Shown: positions 17,166 through 23,980 of the stretch, piece after piece | Layout: every line of letters begins with the position of its first letter | Position numbering within the stretch: the first letter of the stretch is position 1 | DNA from: CAZTZL01 sp964617625 | GTDB taxonomy: Bacteria > Zhuqueibacterota > QNDG01 > DSAB01 | Assembly: GCA_964617625.1 (NCBI GenBank) | Contig: CAZTZL010000024.1 | Span: 1 to 41,649, forward strand | Direction: 5' to 3' | DNA length: 41,649 nucleotides | Notes under the pieces: generated by a model | What the model was told of the DNA's origin: nothing | The model's input: the letters and a program-made list of their open reading frames with translations, nothing else | Databases searched by the model: none | Made by a program: the position numbers and the translations under genes

Positions 17166-18710
17166 CTATTTCTCAAACCGGATGTATTTTTCCGGATCGA
17201 GAGGTGTATCCTCTTTTAAGAGTTCGAAATGAAGATGAGGTCCCGTGGACCGGCCAGTGTGACCGACCTTCCCGATGCACTCTCCCTGACGGATGGATTG
17301 TCCCTTTTCCACAAGCACTTCGGACAGGTGGGCATACTGGGTTTGAAGCCCGTTTCCGTGGTCGATCAGGATGTATTTCCCGTATCCCTTGTCCTTTTCA
17401 TAAACGGATTCTCCGACCAGGACAGTACCGTCGGCAGAAGCCAGAATTTCTGTTCCTTCGACAGCACGCAGATCCACGGCATTGTGAAAATGCTCCTGAT
17501 GTGTGTACGGGTCGATGAGCGGTCCGAAATGGGCCGAAATTGTTGCTTCGGGAACTGGATTGATGAAATGGATCTGAATATTCTGGATGTTTTCCGTATT
17601 TTTCTCTGCGCATTGAGAACCGGTTTCTTGTGTTGTTTCGGAATCCGGTGTCTTGAGACGCCCCTGTGCCATGGGTAAAAGAAAAACGCCGAAAAGGCAA
17701 TAGGTCAGCAGGAAAACAATCCGACTGTTTTTTCTCATACTGGTTGCTCCTTTCAAATGTTGGATCCGGCTCCTGAGCTGTTTCCTCTGGTTTCCGAGAC
17801 CGGAAACCGTTTTCAGACAATCGGATCCGAACAGGTTGGTTTTCAGAATAGCAAGAAGGCTATTCCCGTACGTCTCTGCAGAGATTTTATGTTTATTCAG
17901 TACCATATGGTCGCAAATGCATTCACGATAAAAAGAAATTCTGCTGTTGGCGATCCAGGCCGCCGGATGGAAAAAGTAGAGAATCTGCAGCAGGTTCTGC
18001 ACTGACATCCAGAGTTCGTCGAATCGTTTGATGTGCACCATTTCGTGAGCGATGATCGATTCAAGATGATTCCTGGGAATGTCCCTCAATAAATGAGCCG
18101 GTATGTAAATAACCGGTTGAAAAATGCCGATGGTAAACGGGGAAAGAAACGTATCGGAAGTCACGATTCGAATGCTGCGCCTGATAACGAGACGGGAACG
18201 CCAGAATTGAATCATACAGTTGATACCGGAATCGAATACCGACGATGCATTCCGAATGAGCCGGACATATTGTTTTCTACGGTTGCTATAGAGACCGGCC
18301 GAGACTCCGACTCCGATCATCCATAAAGAGAAAAGAACCGTTTCAGGGGAGCCAGGGCTTTTACCGGTTATATCTGCCATTGAATCTGTTTTATTATCTG
18401 AGTTGTGAATGTCCTCGAAAAATGATGTATCAACCGTCTGTTGCAGGAAGAATGTGTTTCTGATCTTTGTAACGATTTGACCGAAAAGAATTCTTCCGCT
18501 GTAAGGCTGTGAAAAATCCGGAGGAAGCATCAGGCGTAAAAGGATCAAACTCCATAGTCCGAGTTGCCAGGATGGCGAGCACTTTTTTAAAATCCGTGAA
18601 ATCAGAAAAATAATTACAAAAAGAATGGCTGAAAAAAGGACTTCCTTGCCGATCCAGAAAATCATCATTGTGCTGATTCTCTCATAGATACCGTATATTT
18701 GAAGTATCAT
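17166..18710 (-). CDS. BlaR1-like M56 membrane protease fused to an M23 (LytM) peptidase domain
   Basis: A 514-residue membrane protein with two protease modules. The N-terminal half is BlaR1/MecR1-like: membrane segments near 17-40, 46-63 and 120-140, then the M56 zinc site HEMVH (222-226) in 'SIIAHEMVHIKRFDELW' and the downstream 'YRECICDH' with Glu263. A further membrane segment lies at about 331-348. Instead of the penicillin-binding sensor of BlaR1, the C-terminus (about 385-510) is a LytM/M23 endopeptidase domain with intact metal residues: HxxxD at His409/Asp413, His461, and HLH at 492-494. The gene overlaps the stop of the BlaI-type repressor gene as ATGA. By analogy, the M56 part would cut the repressor when the outer module senses the cell wall. 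The start could also be the internal MMIFWIG 14 residues on. The 5' end touches a scaffold gap. Confidence 0.88.
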   Translation of the reverse strand: MILQIYGIYERISTMMIFWIGKEVLFSAILFVIIFLISRILKKCSPSWQLGLWSLILLRLMLPPDFSQPYSGRILFGQIVTKIRNTFFLQQTVDTSFFEDIHNSDNKTDSMADITGKSPGSPETVLFSLWMIGVGVSAGLYSNRRKQYVRLIRNASSVFDSGINCMIQFWRSRLVIRRSIRIVTSDTFLSPFTIGIFQPVIYIPAHLLRDIPRNHLESIIAHEMVHIKRFDELWMSVQNLLQILYFFHPAAWIANSRISFYRECICDHMVLNKHKISAETYGNSLLAILKTNLFGSDCLKTVSGLGNQRKQLRSRIQHLKGATSMRKNSRIVFLLTYCLFGVFLLPMAQGRLKTPDSETTQETGSQCAEKNTENIQNIQIHFINPVPEATISAHFGPLIDPYTHQEHFHNAVDLRAVEGTEILASADGTVLVGESVYEKDKGYGKYILIDHGNGLQTQYAHLSEVLVEKGQSIRQGECIGKVGHTGRSTGPHLHFELLKEDTPLDPEKYIRFEK

Positions 18711-18870
18711 TGTTTNNNNNNNNNNNNNNNNNNNNNNNNNNNNNNNNNNNNNNNNNNNNNNNNNNNNNNNNNNNNNNNNNNNNNNNNNNNNNNNNNNNNN
18801 NNNNNNNNNNNNNNNATCATCATTGTGCTGATTCTCTCATAGATACCGTATATTTGAAGTATCATTGTTT
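18661..18870. repeat. Identical 55-bp ends on both sides of the scaffold gap
   Basis: Bases 18661-18715 and 18816-18870 are identical over all 55 positions and are separated only by the 100 N. This is the pattern left when two contigs overlap by an assembler k-mer but are scaffolded rather than merged. Removing the N run and one copy restores the BlaI stop/M56 start overlap, so it is not a biological repeat. Confidence 0.93.
18716..18815. other. Assembly gap (100 N), probably with no missing sequence
   Basis: A placeholder run of 100 N between identical 55-bp flanks. Because the flanks are the same sequence, the true distance is most likely negative (the contigs overlap) and nothing is missing. 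Confidence 0.9.
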
Positions 18871-19257
18871 ATTCTCTTTTTTTATTGTTTTAATCAAATT
18901 TTCCAGTTCATCGATTTCTTCGGGGGTCAGGGATTTGCTCCTTGCGAACAAAGACACGACGGAGCCTGTGTCCATTTCCAGAACACGGTCGGCAAAAAAT
19001 GAAACGATTTTAGCCAATCCCATGGGGCGCGTGATCATGGGCTTGTACAGGAAAATGCCGTGAAATTCTTCCCGGCTGAGCAGCCCTTTGTTTGTCATCC
19101 GGTCCATCATGGTTTTGGTCGTTGTGTAGGCCCATTTGTACGTTTCGTGAAGACGGTCATGTACCTCGCGAACCGTCTGTTTTCCCTGATTCCAGAGCAC
19201 TCGTAATATATCGTATTCGGCTTTGGATAATTCCGGTATTTCTTTTTGACCTGCCAT
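18862..19257 (-). CDS. BlaI/MecI/CopY family transcriptional repressor
   Basis: A 131-residue winged-helix repressor of the penicillinase repressor family. The N-terminus has the family pattern 'ELSKAEYDILRVLWNQGKQTVREVHDRL', the recognition helix region 'YTTTKTMMDRMTNKGLL', and a dimerising C-terminal helix (LTPEEIDELENLI). Such proteins bind TACA/TGTA palindromes and release DNA when cut by an M56 protease. The next gene encodes exactly such a protease and overlaps this stop codon (TGA within ATGA). A perfect palindromic operator lies in its own leader at 19293-19307, so autoregulation is expected. There is no beta-lactamase gene in the window, so the controlled genes may be only this pair or others elsewhere. 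Confidence 0.93.
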   Translation of the reverse strand: MAGQKEIPELSKAEYDILRVLWNQGKQTVREVHDRLHETYKWAYTTTKTMMDRMTNKGLLSREEFHGIFLYKPMITRPMGLAKIVSFFADRVLEMDTGSVVSLFARSKSLTPEEIDELENLIKTIKKENKQ

Positions 19258-19292
19258 GTCGCGACTCCAAGCTCTTTGACATTGAACAATAA

Positions 19293-19344
19293 TACTACAT
19301 TGTAGTAGATATACTCAATATAGCATGTTATTTTAAAATGTCAA
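19293..19344 (-). promoter_or_regulatory. Promoter and BlaI-type operator of the repressor/M56 operon
   Basis: On the minus strand there is TTGACA (plus 19339-19344), a 16-base spacer, and TATATT (plus 19317-19322). The expected transcription start near 19310 is followed at once by a perfect palindrome, TACTACA-T-TGTAGTA (19293-19307), with the TACA/TGTA cores of BlaI/MecI operators. A repressor bound there would block initiation. Confidence 0.78.
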
Positions 19345-19412
19345 GTCTTTTTTTTATTTTTCTAAAAATATTTTTATATCGGCCAGGTCTGGAATAAACG
19401 GGGTAAATTGTC

Positions 19413-19441
19413 TTGACATTCTTCATTGAAATTGTGATATT
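19413..19441 (+). promoter_or_regulatory. Candidate promoter for the DUF4416/purM genes
   Basis: TTGACA at 19413-19418, a 17-base spacer and GATATT at 19436-19441 point to the plus strand, away from the BlaI promoter. The start would be near 19448, about 60 bases before the GTG of the DUF4416 gene. Confidence 0.55.
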
Positions 19442-19511
19442 AAAAGCATCTTGATTTGATCGAATTTATTATGGATTTTATACAGTTATTCAGATTTTTC
19501 GAGAGCCGGCC

Positions 19512-20054
19512 GTGAGTTCGGTTCGTGAAGTGTTGAAAGTCAAACCGGTTTGCGGCGTGATGTTTCAGCCTCAAATCGATCTTTCGCGAATCATTGCGGA
19601 ACTTCAGCCCGTCATGGGCAGCGCGGATGAACAATCCGATACTTTTAATTTTTCATTTTCGGATTATTATACTGAAGAAATGGGATCCGGTCTGAAAAAA
19701 ATGTTCTTAAGTTTTTACCCGCTTATTAATCCAGAGACGCTGTCAATGATGAAATTAAAGACAAACGAAATCGAGATCCAATGGTCGGAACAGGGGAAAA
19801 GAAGGGTGAATCTCGATCCGGGGTACATCACCGGGGCGAAAATTGTGCTCGCTTCGACCAAAGATTTTGCCCACCGCGTTTTTATCGGGAATGGCATTTA
19901 CGGAGATGTCCAGTTGAGATTCATCCACAACCGGTTCCGGGCGAGCGAATGGACGTATCCGGATTATCAAACCGGATTGGCGCTTTCTTTTTTTCAGGGA
20001 GTGAGAGCCAAATTTTTAAAACAGGATCAGAATGACCAAGTCAATTCATTATAA
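19512..20054 (+). CDS. DUF4416 family protein
   Basis: A 180-residue protein of unknown function in the DUF4416 family. The family pattern is clear: an N-terminal 'KPVCGVMFQP' strand, 'FNFSFSDYYTEEMGSGLKKMFLSF' at about 45-68, 'KRRVNLDPGYITGAKIVLASTKDFAHRVFIG', and 'WTYPDYQTGLALSFF' near the end. The start codon is GTG at 19512. It overlaps the stop of a 14-codon reading frame (19471-19515) as GTGA, which could be a leader peptide or chance. The 3' end overlaps purM by 23 bases, so the two are co-transcribed. No catalytic motif is known for the family, so no function is proposed beyond the link to purM. Confidence 0.88.
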   Translation: MSSVREVLKVKPVCGVMFQPQIDLSRIIAELQPVMGSADEQSDTFNFSFSDYYTEEMGSGLKKMFLSFYPLINPETLSMMKLKTNEIEIQWSEQGKRRVNLDPGYITGAKIVLASTKDFAHRVFIGNGIYGDVQLRFIHNRFRASEWTYPDYQTGLALSFFQGVRAKFLKQDQNDQVNSL

Positions 20055-21039
20055 AGATGCCGGTGTCGATATCGAAGCCGGGGCGGAAGCGGTCAACCGG
20101 ATCAAGGGGATGGTCCGATCCACATTCACGCCGGGTGTGCTGACGGATATCGGCAAGTTCGGAGGTTTTTTTCAGCTTGACCTGTCCGCATATAAGGAAC
20201 CCGTGTTCGTCTCTTCCATTGACGGTGTGGGGACGAAGCTAAAGGTAGCGTTCATGGCGGGAAAGCATGATACGATTGGAGAGGATCTGGTCAATCACTG
20301 CGTGAATGATATTTTCGCGGGCGGAGCGAGACCGCTTTTCTTTCTGGATTATATCGGCACGGGAAAACTCTCACCGAAGGTGATCGAAGAGATCGTCGCA
20401 GGAATGGTGATGGGATGCAAAAACGCGGGATGCGCGCTCGTCGGCGGGGAGATGGCCGAGATGCCGGGATTCTATCAAAAAGGCGAATACGATGTGGCCG
20501 GATCGATTGTCGGGATTGTCGAGAAATCGCGGATCGTGGACGGCAGTTCGATCCAAAAAGGGGATATGCTGATCGGCCTGCCTTCGAACGGACTGCACAC
20601 CAACGGATATTCTCTGGCGCGGAAAGTGCTTTTCGAAAGTGCGAAATATCAGGTGGATACGCATGTCAGCGAACTCGGGACGACCATTGGCGAAGCCCTG
20701 CTTCGTGTACATCGATGTTATCTGCCGATTGTTGAGCCGCTCCTGGAACGATTCGAAATAAAAGGTATGTCGCACATTACCGGCGGCGGCATTGTCGGCA
20801 ATACGATGCGTATCATTCCTGAGGGTTTGAAACTAAAAATCGACTGGTCGATTTGGGAAAGACCGCCGATCTTCGACCTCATCCAAAAATCCGGCAATGT
20901 CCCCGAAGAGGAAATGCAAAAGACATTCAATCTGGGAATCGGTTATATCTTGATTGTTCCGAAAACACAGGCGGATACTGTTTTAAACGCTCTTGAATCG
21001 CAATCCGAAAAGGCGGTTGTGATGGGCGAGGTGGTTTGA
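20032..21039 (+). CDS. purM: Phosphoribosylformylglycinamidine cyclo-ligase (AIR synthase)
   Basis: A 335-residue cytoplasmic enzyme of purine synthesis that closes the imidazole ring of FGAM to give aminoimidazole ribotide, using ATP. Recognised by 'YKDAGVDIEAGAEAVNRIK' at the N-terminus, 'SSIDGVGTKLKVAF' (about 61-74), 'LVNHCVNDIFAGGARPLFFLDY' and 'GCALVGGEMAEMPGFY', and later 'HITGGGIVGNTMRIIPEGL' near 246-264. Length matches the family (about 340). The ATG follows AGGATCAG inside the end of the DUF4416 gene. No other purine-biosynthesis gene is adjacent, but a purine salvage gene (apt) lies further along at 29227. Confidence 0.96.
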   Translation: MTKSIHYKDAGVDIEAGAEAVNRIKGMVRSTFTPGVLTDIGKFGGFFQLDLSAYKEPVFVSSIDGVGTKLKVAFMAGKHDTIGEDLVNHCVNDIFAGGARPLFFLDYIGTGKLSPKVIEEIVAGMVMGCKNAGCALVGGEMAEMPGFYQKGEYDVAGSIVGIVEKSRIVDGSSIQKGDMLIGLPSNGLHTNGYSLARKVLFESAKYQVDTHVSELGTTIGEALLRVHRCYLPIVEPLLERFEIKGMSHITGGGIVGNTMRIIPEGLKLKIDWSIWERPPIFDLIQKSGNVPEEEMQKTFNLGIGYILIVPKTQADTVLNALESQSEKAVVMGEVV

Positions 21040-21105
21040 AATGAGGGAGTGCAAAAGATAAAGAGAACCATTTTTAATGTTTAGATTACAGTAGAAAGAA
21101 ATATA

Positions 21106-21369
21106 ATGACTAAGAGAGACAAAATATTGGAGCGAGTTCTGCATGGGGCTTCTGATACGAATATACTTTTTTCTGAATTGTGTCAGTTATTGAAGGATTT
21201 GGGATTCGATGAACGTATTCGCGGCAGTCATCATATTTTTACCAAGGGTAGCATCAGGGAGATTTTAAACTTACAACCCAGAGGGGCGAAAGCGAAACCG
21301 TATCAGGTTAAACAAATACGAAATGTTATTCTAAAATATAAATTGGGAGGCAAAGATGGTTCGATATGA
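21106..21369 (+). CDS. hicA: HicA-type toxin (type II toxin-antitoxin)
   Basis: An 87-residue protein of the HicA family, small dsRBD-fold endoribonucleases that cut mRNA and stop translation. The family core is present: 'SELCQLLKDLGFDERIRGSHHIF' with the catalytic histidine in GSHH (42-43), then 'ILNLQPRGAKAKPYQVKQIRNVI'. The gene overlaps the following hicB by 14 bases, the usual hicAB order. The pair sits directly after purM in an AT-rich islet that breaks into otherwise housekeeping sequence, consistent with horizontal gain. It is slightly longer than typical HicA because of an N-terminal extension. Confidence 0.9.
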   Translation: MTKRDKILERVLHGASDTNILFSELCQLLKDLGFDERIRGSHHIFTKGSIREILNLQPRGAKAKPYQVKQIRNVILKYKLGGKDGSI

Positions 21370-21565
21370 AGTCATCATCTATTGGAGTGATGAAGATCAA
21401 GCCTTTATTGCTGAAGTACCTGAATTGCCGGGTTGTATGGCGGACGGTAAAACGTATCAAGAGGCGCTTTCTAACGCAGAAGTGATTATCCAAGAGTGGA
21501 TTGAAACAGCACAAGAGTTGGGATGTCCTATTCCAGAGCCAAAAGGGCGGCTGGTTTACGCATAG
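21356..21565 (+). CDS. hicB: HicB-type antitoxin, short form
   Basis: A 69-residue protein with the HicB partial RNase H fold: 'YEVIIYWSDEDQAFIAEVPELPGCMADGKTYQEAL' followed by 'NAEVIIQEWIETAQELG' and a 'PIPEPKGRLVYA' tail. HicB binds and blocks HicA. This is the short version with no C-terminal helix-turn-helix or ribbon-helix-helix domain, so direct autorepression by HicB is less likely than in longer relatives. The gene starts inside the end of hicA; a GGGAGG site (21345-21350) precedes its ATG. Confidence 0.9.
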   Translation: MVRYEVIIYWSDEDQAFIAEVPELPGCMADGKTYQEALSNAEVIIQEWIETAQELGCPIPEPKGRLVYA

Positions 21566-21649
21566 ATTGTTGAGAAGAAGAATATGGATTTGGGGAGGGT
21601 GGTTTGAGGAACAAGTAATGTTGGATCAGGCAAAGAAAGGTTAATTGAA

Positions 21650-22018
21650 TTGATGAAAATACGATTGACACGATTTGATATTATACATTGTCTTGTTGTT
21701 AGTGTTGTGATTTCTTTTATTGCACCCTTTTTTATGATAGTAGTATATACGTCTGAAATATCTCCTCCGGGAGAAACATTAAAAGTACCTGATTACAAGA
21801 AAATGGCTCCGGATACAATGTCGGTTGAAGATTGGAAAGAATACTTTGAATCTCCAGGAGCATTTAAAGAAGTAAAGGGATTTGAAAAAGTACTTTATCA
21901 GTTTGAACCAGAAAACAGAATATTTATCTTCAGGATGATATATAAAATATTTGTTATTGTTATGATCTCTTGTTTGATTGTTACGATTTGGAATAATTCT
22001 AAAAAAATGCTATTATAA
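21650..22018 (+). CDS. Hypothetical protein with two membrane segments
   Basis: A 122-residue protein I do not recognise. Two hydrophobic segments (about 12-34 and 97-117) bracket a polar stretch of about 60 residues, probably outside the membrane, with 'DTMSVEDWKEYFESPGAFKEVKGFEKVLY'. The start may be the first or second ATG (21650 or 21653). It is AT-rich like the neighbouring hicAB genes and lacks a strong ribosome binding site. It may be a cargo gene of the same islet; no function is proposed. Confidence 0.55.
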   Translation: MMKIRLTRFDIIHCLVVSVVISFIAPFFMIVVYTSEISPPGETLKVPDYKKMAPDTMSVEDWKEYFESPGAFKEVKGFEKVLYQFEPENRIFIFRMIYKIFVIVMISCLIVTIWNNSKKMLL

Positions 22019-22042
22019 ATGATAAAAGAATAATATGCAATC

Positions 22043-22258
22043 ATGAATATTAAAAAACACCAAAATCATAAAATATACATTCAGGTGCTTCGCAGAATGT
22101 CACCTGAACAAAGGCTGCTTAAAGCCTTTGAATTGTCCGAATTTGCTAGAGCGCTTTTTGTTCATGGGTTGAGAAAGCGATTCCCGAATTTGAATGATAA
22201 AGACTTTAAAGCATTGTTGTTGGAGCGTTTAAGAAAATGTCACAACAGGAATTATTAA
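22043..22258 (+). CDS. Small basic helical protein, unknown
   Basis: A 71-residue protein, mostly helical and basic, with 'MSPEQRLLKAFELSEFARALFVHGLRKRFPNL' and a 'LLLERLRKCHNRNY' end. Small proteins with this kind of sequence occur in many bacteria and archaea, often in accessory loci beside toxin-antitoxin or nucleotidyltransferase-type genes, but I cannot name a function. Here it follows hicAB and a small membrane protein and precedes plsY by only 17 bases. Confidence 0.6.
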   Translation: MNIKKHQNHKIYIQVLRRMSPEQRLLKAFELSEFARALFVHGLRKRFPNLNDKDFKALLLERLRKCHNRNY

Positions 22259-22275
22259 AATAATGAGTAATTGAT

Positions 22276-22932
22276 ATGCTATCTATTTTTGTAATTGTCA
22301 TCCTGAGTTATCTAATCGGTTCGTTTCCGACGGCGGTTCTGACGAGCCGGATTTTAATGAAAGACGACATCCGGAATCACGGCAGCCACAATGCGGGCGC
22401 GACGAATGTCTTCCGCGTGATGGGCTGGAAACCGGCTCTGTTCGTCGTTTTGATCGATATCGGCAAGGGACTAATAGCCGTGTCAGTGGTTTCCACGATC
22501 CGCTTCGGGCCGGTTCCAGTCGATCATTCTTTCGTTCAAATTCTTGCGGGTGCAGCCGCAATTATCGGCCATGTATGGACGTTGTTCGCCGGATTCCGCG
22601 GAGGGAAAGGCGTTGGCACGGCATTCGGCGTGCTTCTTTCGCTTATGCCGGTTCCCGCTCTCATCACTTTCGGAATCTGGATTGGTCTGGTGTTGATTAC
22701 GCGTATCGTTTCCGTCGGATCCATTTCGGCGGCGCTGGTTCTGCCGGTCACTTTGATTCTGCAGAAACAATTTTACAAGCCTGATATTTCCGTCAGCTTT
22801 GTCGTCATTTCGATTCTGACAGCTCTGTTGATTTTGTTTACCCATCGTTCCAACATCGGGCGGCTGCTTCGGGGTGAAGAGCATCGGTTTGGAAGCCAAT
22901 CCAAAAAAGAGAGGGGAAAGTCATCGGAGTGA
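22276..22932 (+). CDS. plsY: Glycerol-3-phosphate acyltransferase PlsY
   Basis: A 218-residue integral membrane enzyme that transfers the acyl group from acyl-phosphate to glycerol-3-phosphate, the first step of phospholipid synthesis. The three family motifs are seen: 'YLIGSFPTAVLTSR' near 12-25, 'NHGSHNAGATNVFRVMGWKPA' near 34-54, and 'FAGFRGGKGVGTAFGVLLSL' near 105-124, plus 'THRSNIGRLLRGEEHRFG' at the end. The gene ends four bases into gpsA (GTGA overlap). The two supply and use the same glycerol-3-phosphate, a common pairing. Confidence 0.96.
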   Translation: MLSIFVIVILSYLIGSFPTAVLTSRILMKDDIRNHGSHNAGATNVFRVMGWKPALFVVLIDIGKGLIAVSVVSTIRFGPVPVDHSFVQILAGAAAIIGHVWTLFAGFRGGKGVGTAFGVLLSLMPVPALITFGIWIGLVLITRIVSVGSISAALVLPVTLILQKQFYKPDISVSFVVISILTALLILFTHRSNIGRLLRGEEHRFGSQSKKERGKSSE

Positions 22933-23933
22933 AAATCGGCATACTCGGAGCAGGCGGATGGGGAATAGCGCTTTCTATCCTTGCCAATCATCTGGGGCAC
23001 GAAGTCTGCGTATGGGAGTATCGAAAAGATGTGGCCAGGCAGCTTCAAAAAACACGATCGAGTCCGGAACTGCTTCCAGGTATTGAAATCCCGAAAGAGA
23101 TTGATATTACGGATGATCTTGGAGAGACTGTGAACGGGAAAGAGGTTATTCTGATTGCTCTGCCTTCGCACGTTGTGAGGCCTGTGTGCGAACAACTGGT
23201 CAGATTCTCACTGAATGGGGTCACACTCGTTATTTGCAGTAAGGGAATTGAAAATTATACACTGCTTCGAATGTCTCAGCTGTTAAAAGAAATTCTGCCG
23301 AATTTTCCGGAAGAACATATCGTAGTCCTCTCCGGGCCCAGCCATGCAGAAGAGGTGAGTCGGTTTGTTCCCACAGTGGTGGTTGCGGCATCCACTTCCT
23401 ACGCGACTTCCCACCAGATTCAAGAACTGTTCATGTGTCCCACGTTTCGTATCTATACCAGCAATGATGTGATCGGTGTGGAAATGGGAGGCGCGCTGAA
23501 AAATGTAATTGCCATTGCTGCGGGCATCAGCGATGGAGTCGGATGCGGCGACAATACCAGAGCCGCTTTGATGACGCGGGGTATGGCAGAGATTACACGG
23601 CTGGGTACAGTGATGGGAGCCGATCCATTGACATTCGCAGGGCTTTCGGGAATGGGAGATCTTTTTGTGACCTGTATGAGTAAGTTTAGCCGGAACCGGT
23701 ATCTGGGAAAGCAAATCGGCAAGGGACGAAAATTGAAAACCGTTTTAAGCCGGATGGTCATGGTGGCCGAAGGTGTCCGGACGACCCAGTCGGCCGTGGA
23801 TCTGGCAAGAAAATACAATATTATTATGCCGATCACACAAGAGGTGTATCAGGTTCTGTTTGAAAAGAAGGACCCAAAAACAGCTGTTCATGATCTTATG
23901 ATTCGCGATCCGAAATCCGAAGATTGGGGATAG
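22929..23933 (+). CDS. gpsA: Glycerol-3-phosphate dehydrogenase [NAD(P)+]
   Basis: A 334-residue cytoplasmic enzyme that reduces dihydroxyacetone phosphate to glycerol-3-phosphate for lipid synthesis. It has the Rossmann motif 'GILGAGGWGIALS' at 3-15, 'VLSGPSHAEEV' near 135-145, the catalytic lysine in 'GGALKNVIAIAAGISDGVG', and 'GLSGMGDLFVTC' later. The start is GTG at 22929, overlapping the plsY stop. Length is normal for the family (about 330). Confidence 0.96.
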   Translation: MKIGILGAGGWGIALSILANHLGHEVCVWEYRKDVARQLQKTRSSPELLPGIEIPKEIDITDDLGETVNGKEVILIALPSHVVRPVCEQLVRFSLNGVTLVICSKGIENYTLLRMSQLLKEILPNFPEEHIVVLSGPSHAEEVSRFVPTVVVAASTSYATSHQIQELFMCPTFRIYTSNDVIGVEMGGALKNVIAIAAGISDGVGCGDNTRAALMTRGMAEITRLGTVMGADPLTFAGLSGMGDLFVTCMSKFSRNRYLGKQIGKGRKLKTVLSRMVMVAEGVRTTQSAVDLARKYNIIMPITQEVYQVLFEKKDPKTAVHDLMIRDPKSEDWG

Positions 23934-23980
23934 TTAAATCAAAAATCAAAATGTAAAATGAAAATTAATTTGGAGAAATA

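Noticed and set aside
18710..19063. Plus-strand frame running through the second N gap
   Set aside because: It depends on the artificial N run and is antisense to the BlaI-type repressor gene.
21030..21607. 10-bp direct repeat GGTGGTTTGA around hicAB as a target-site duplication
   Set aside because: Too short and of a common composition to call as an attachment or duplication site; kept only as a remark in the islet finding.
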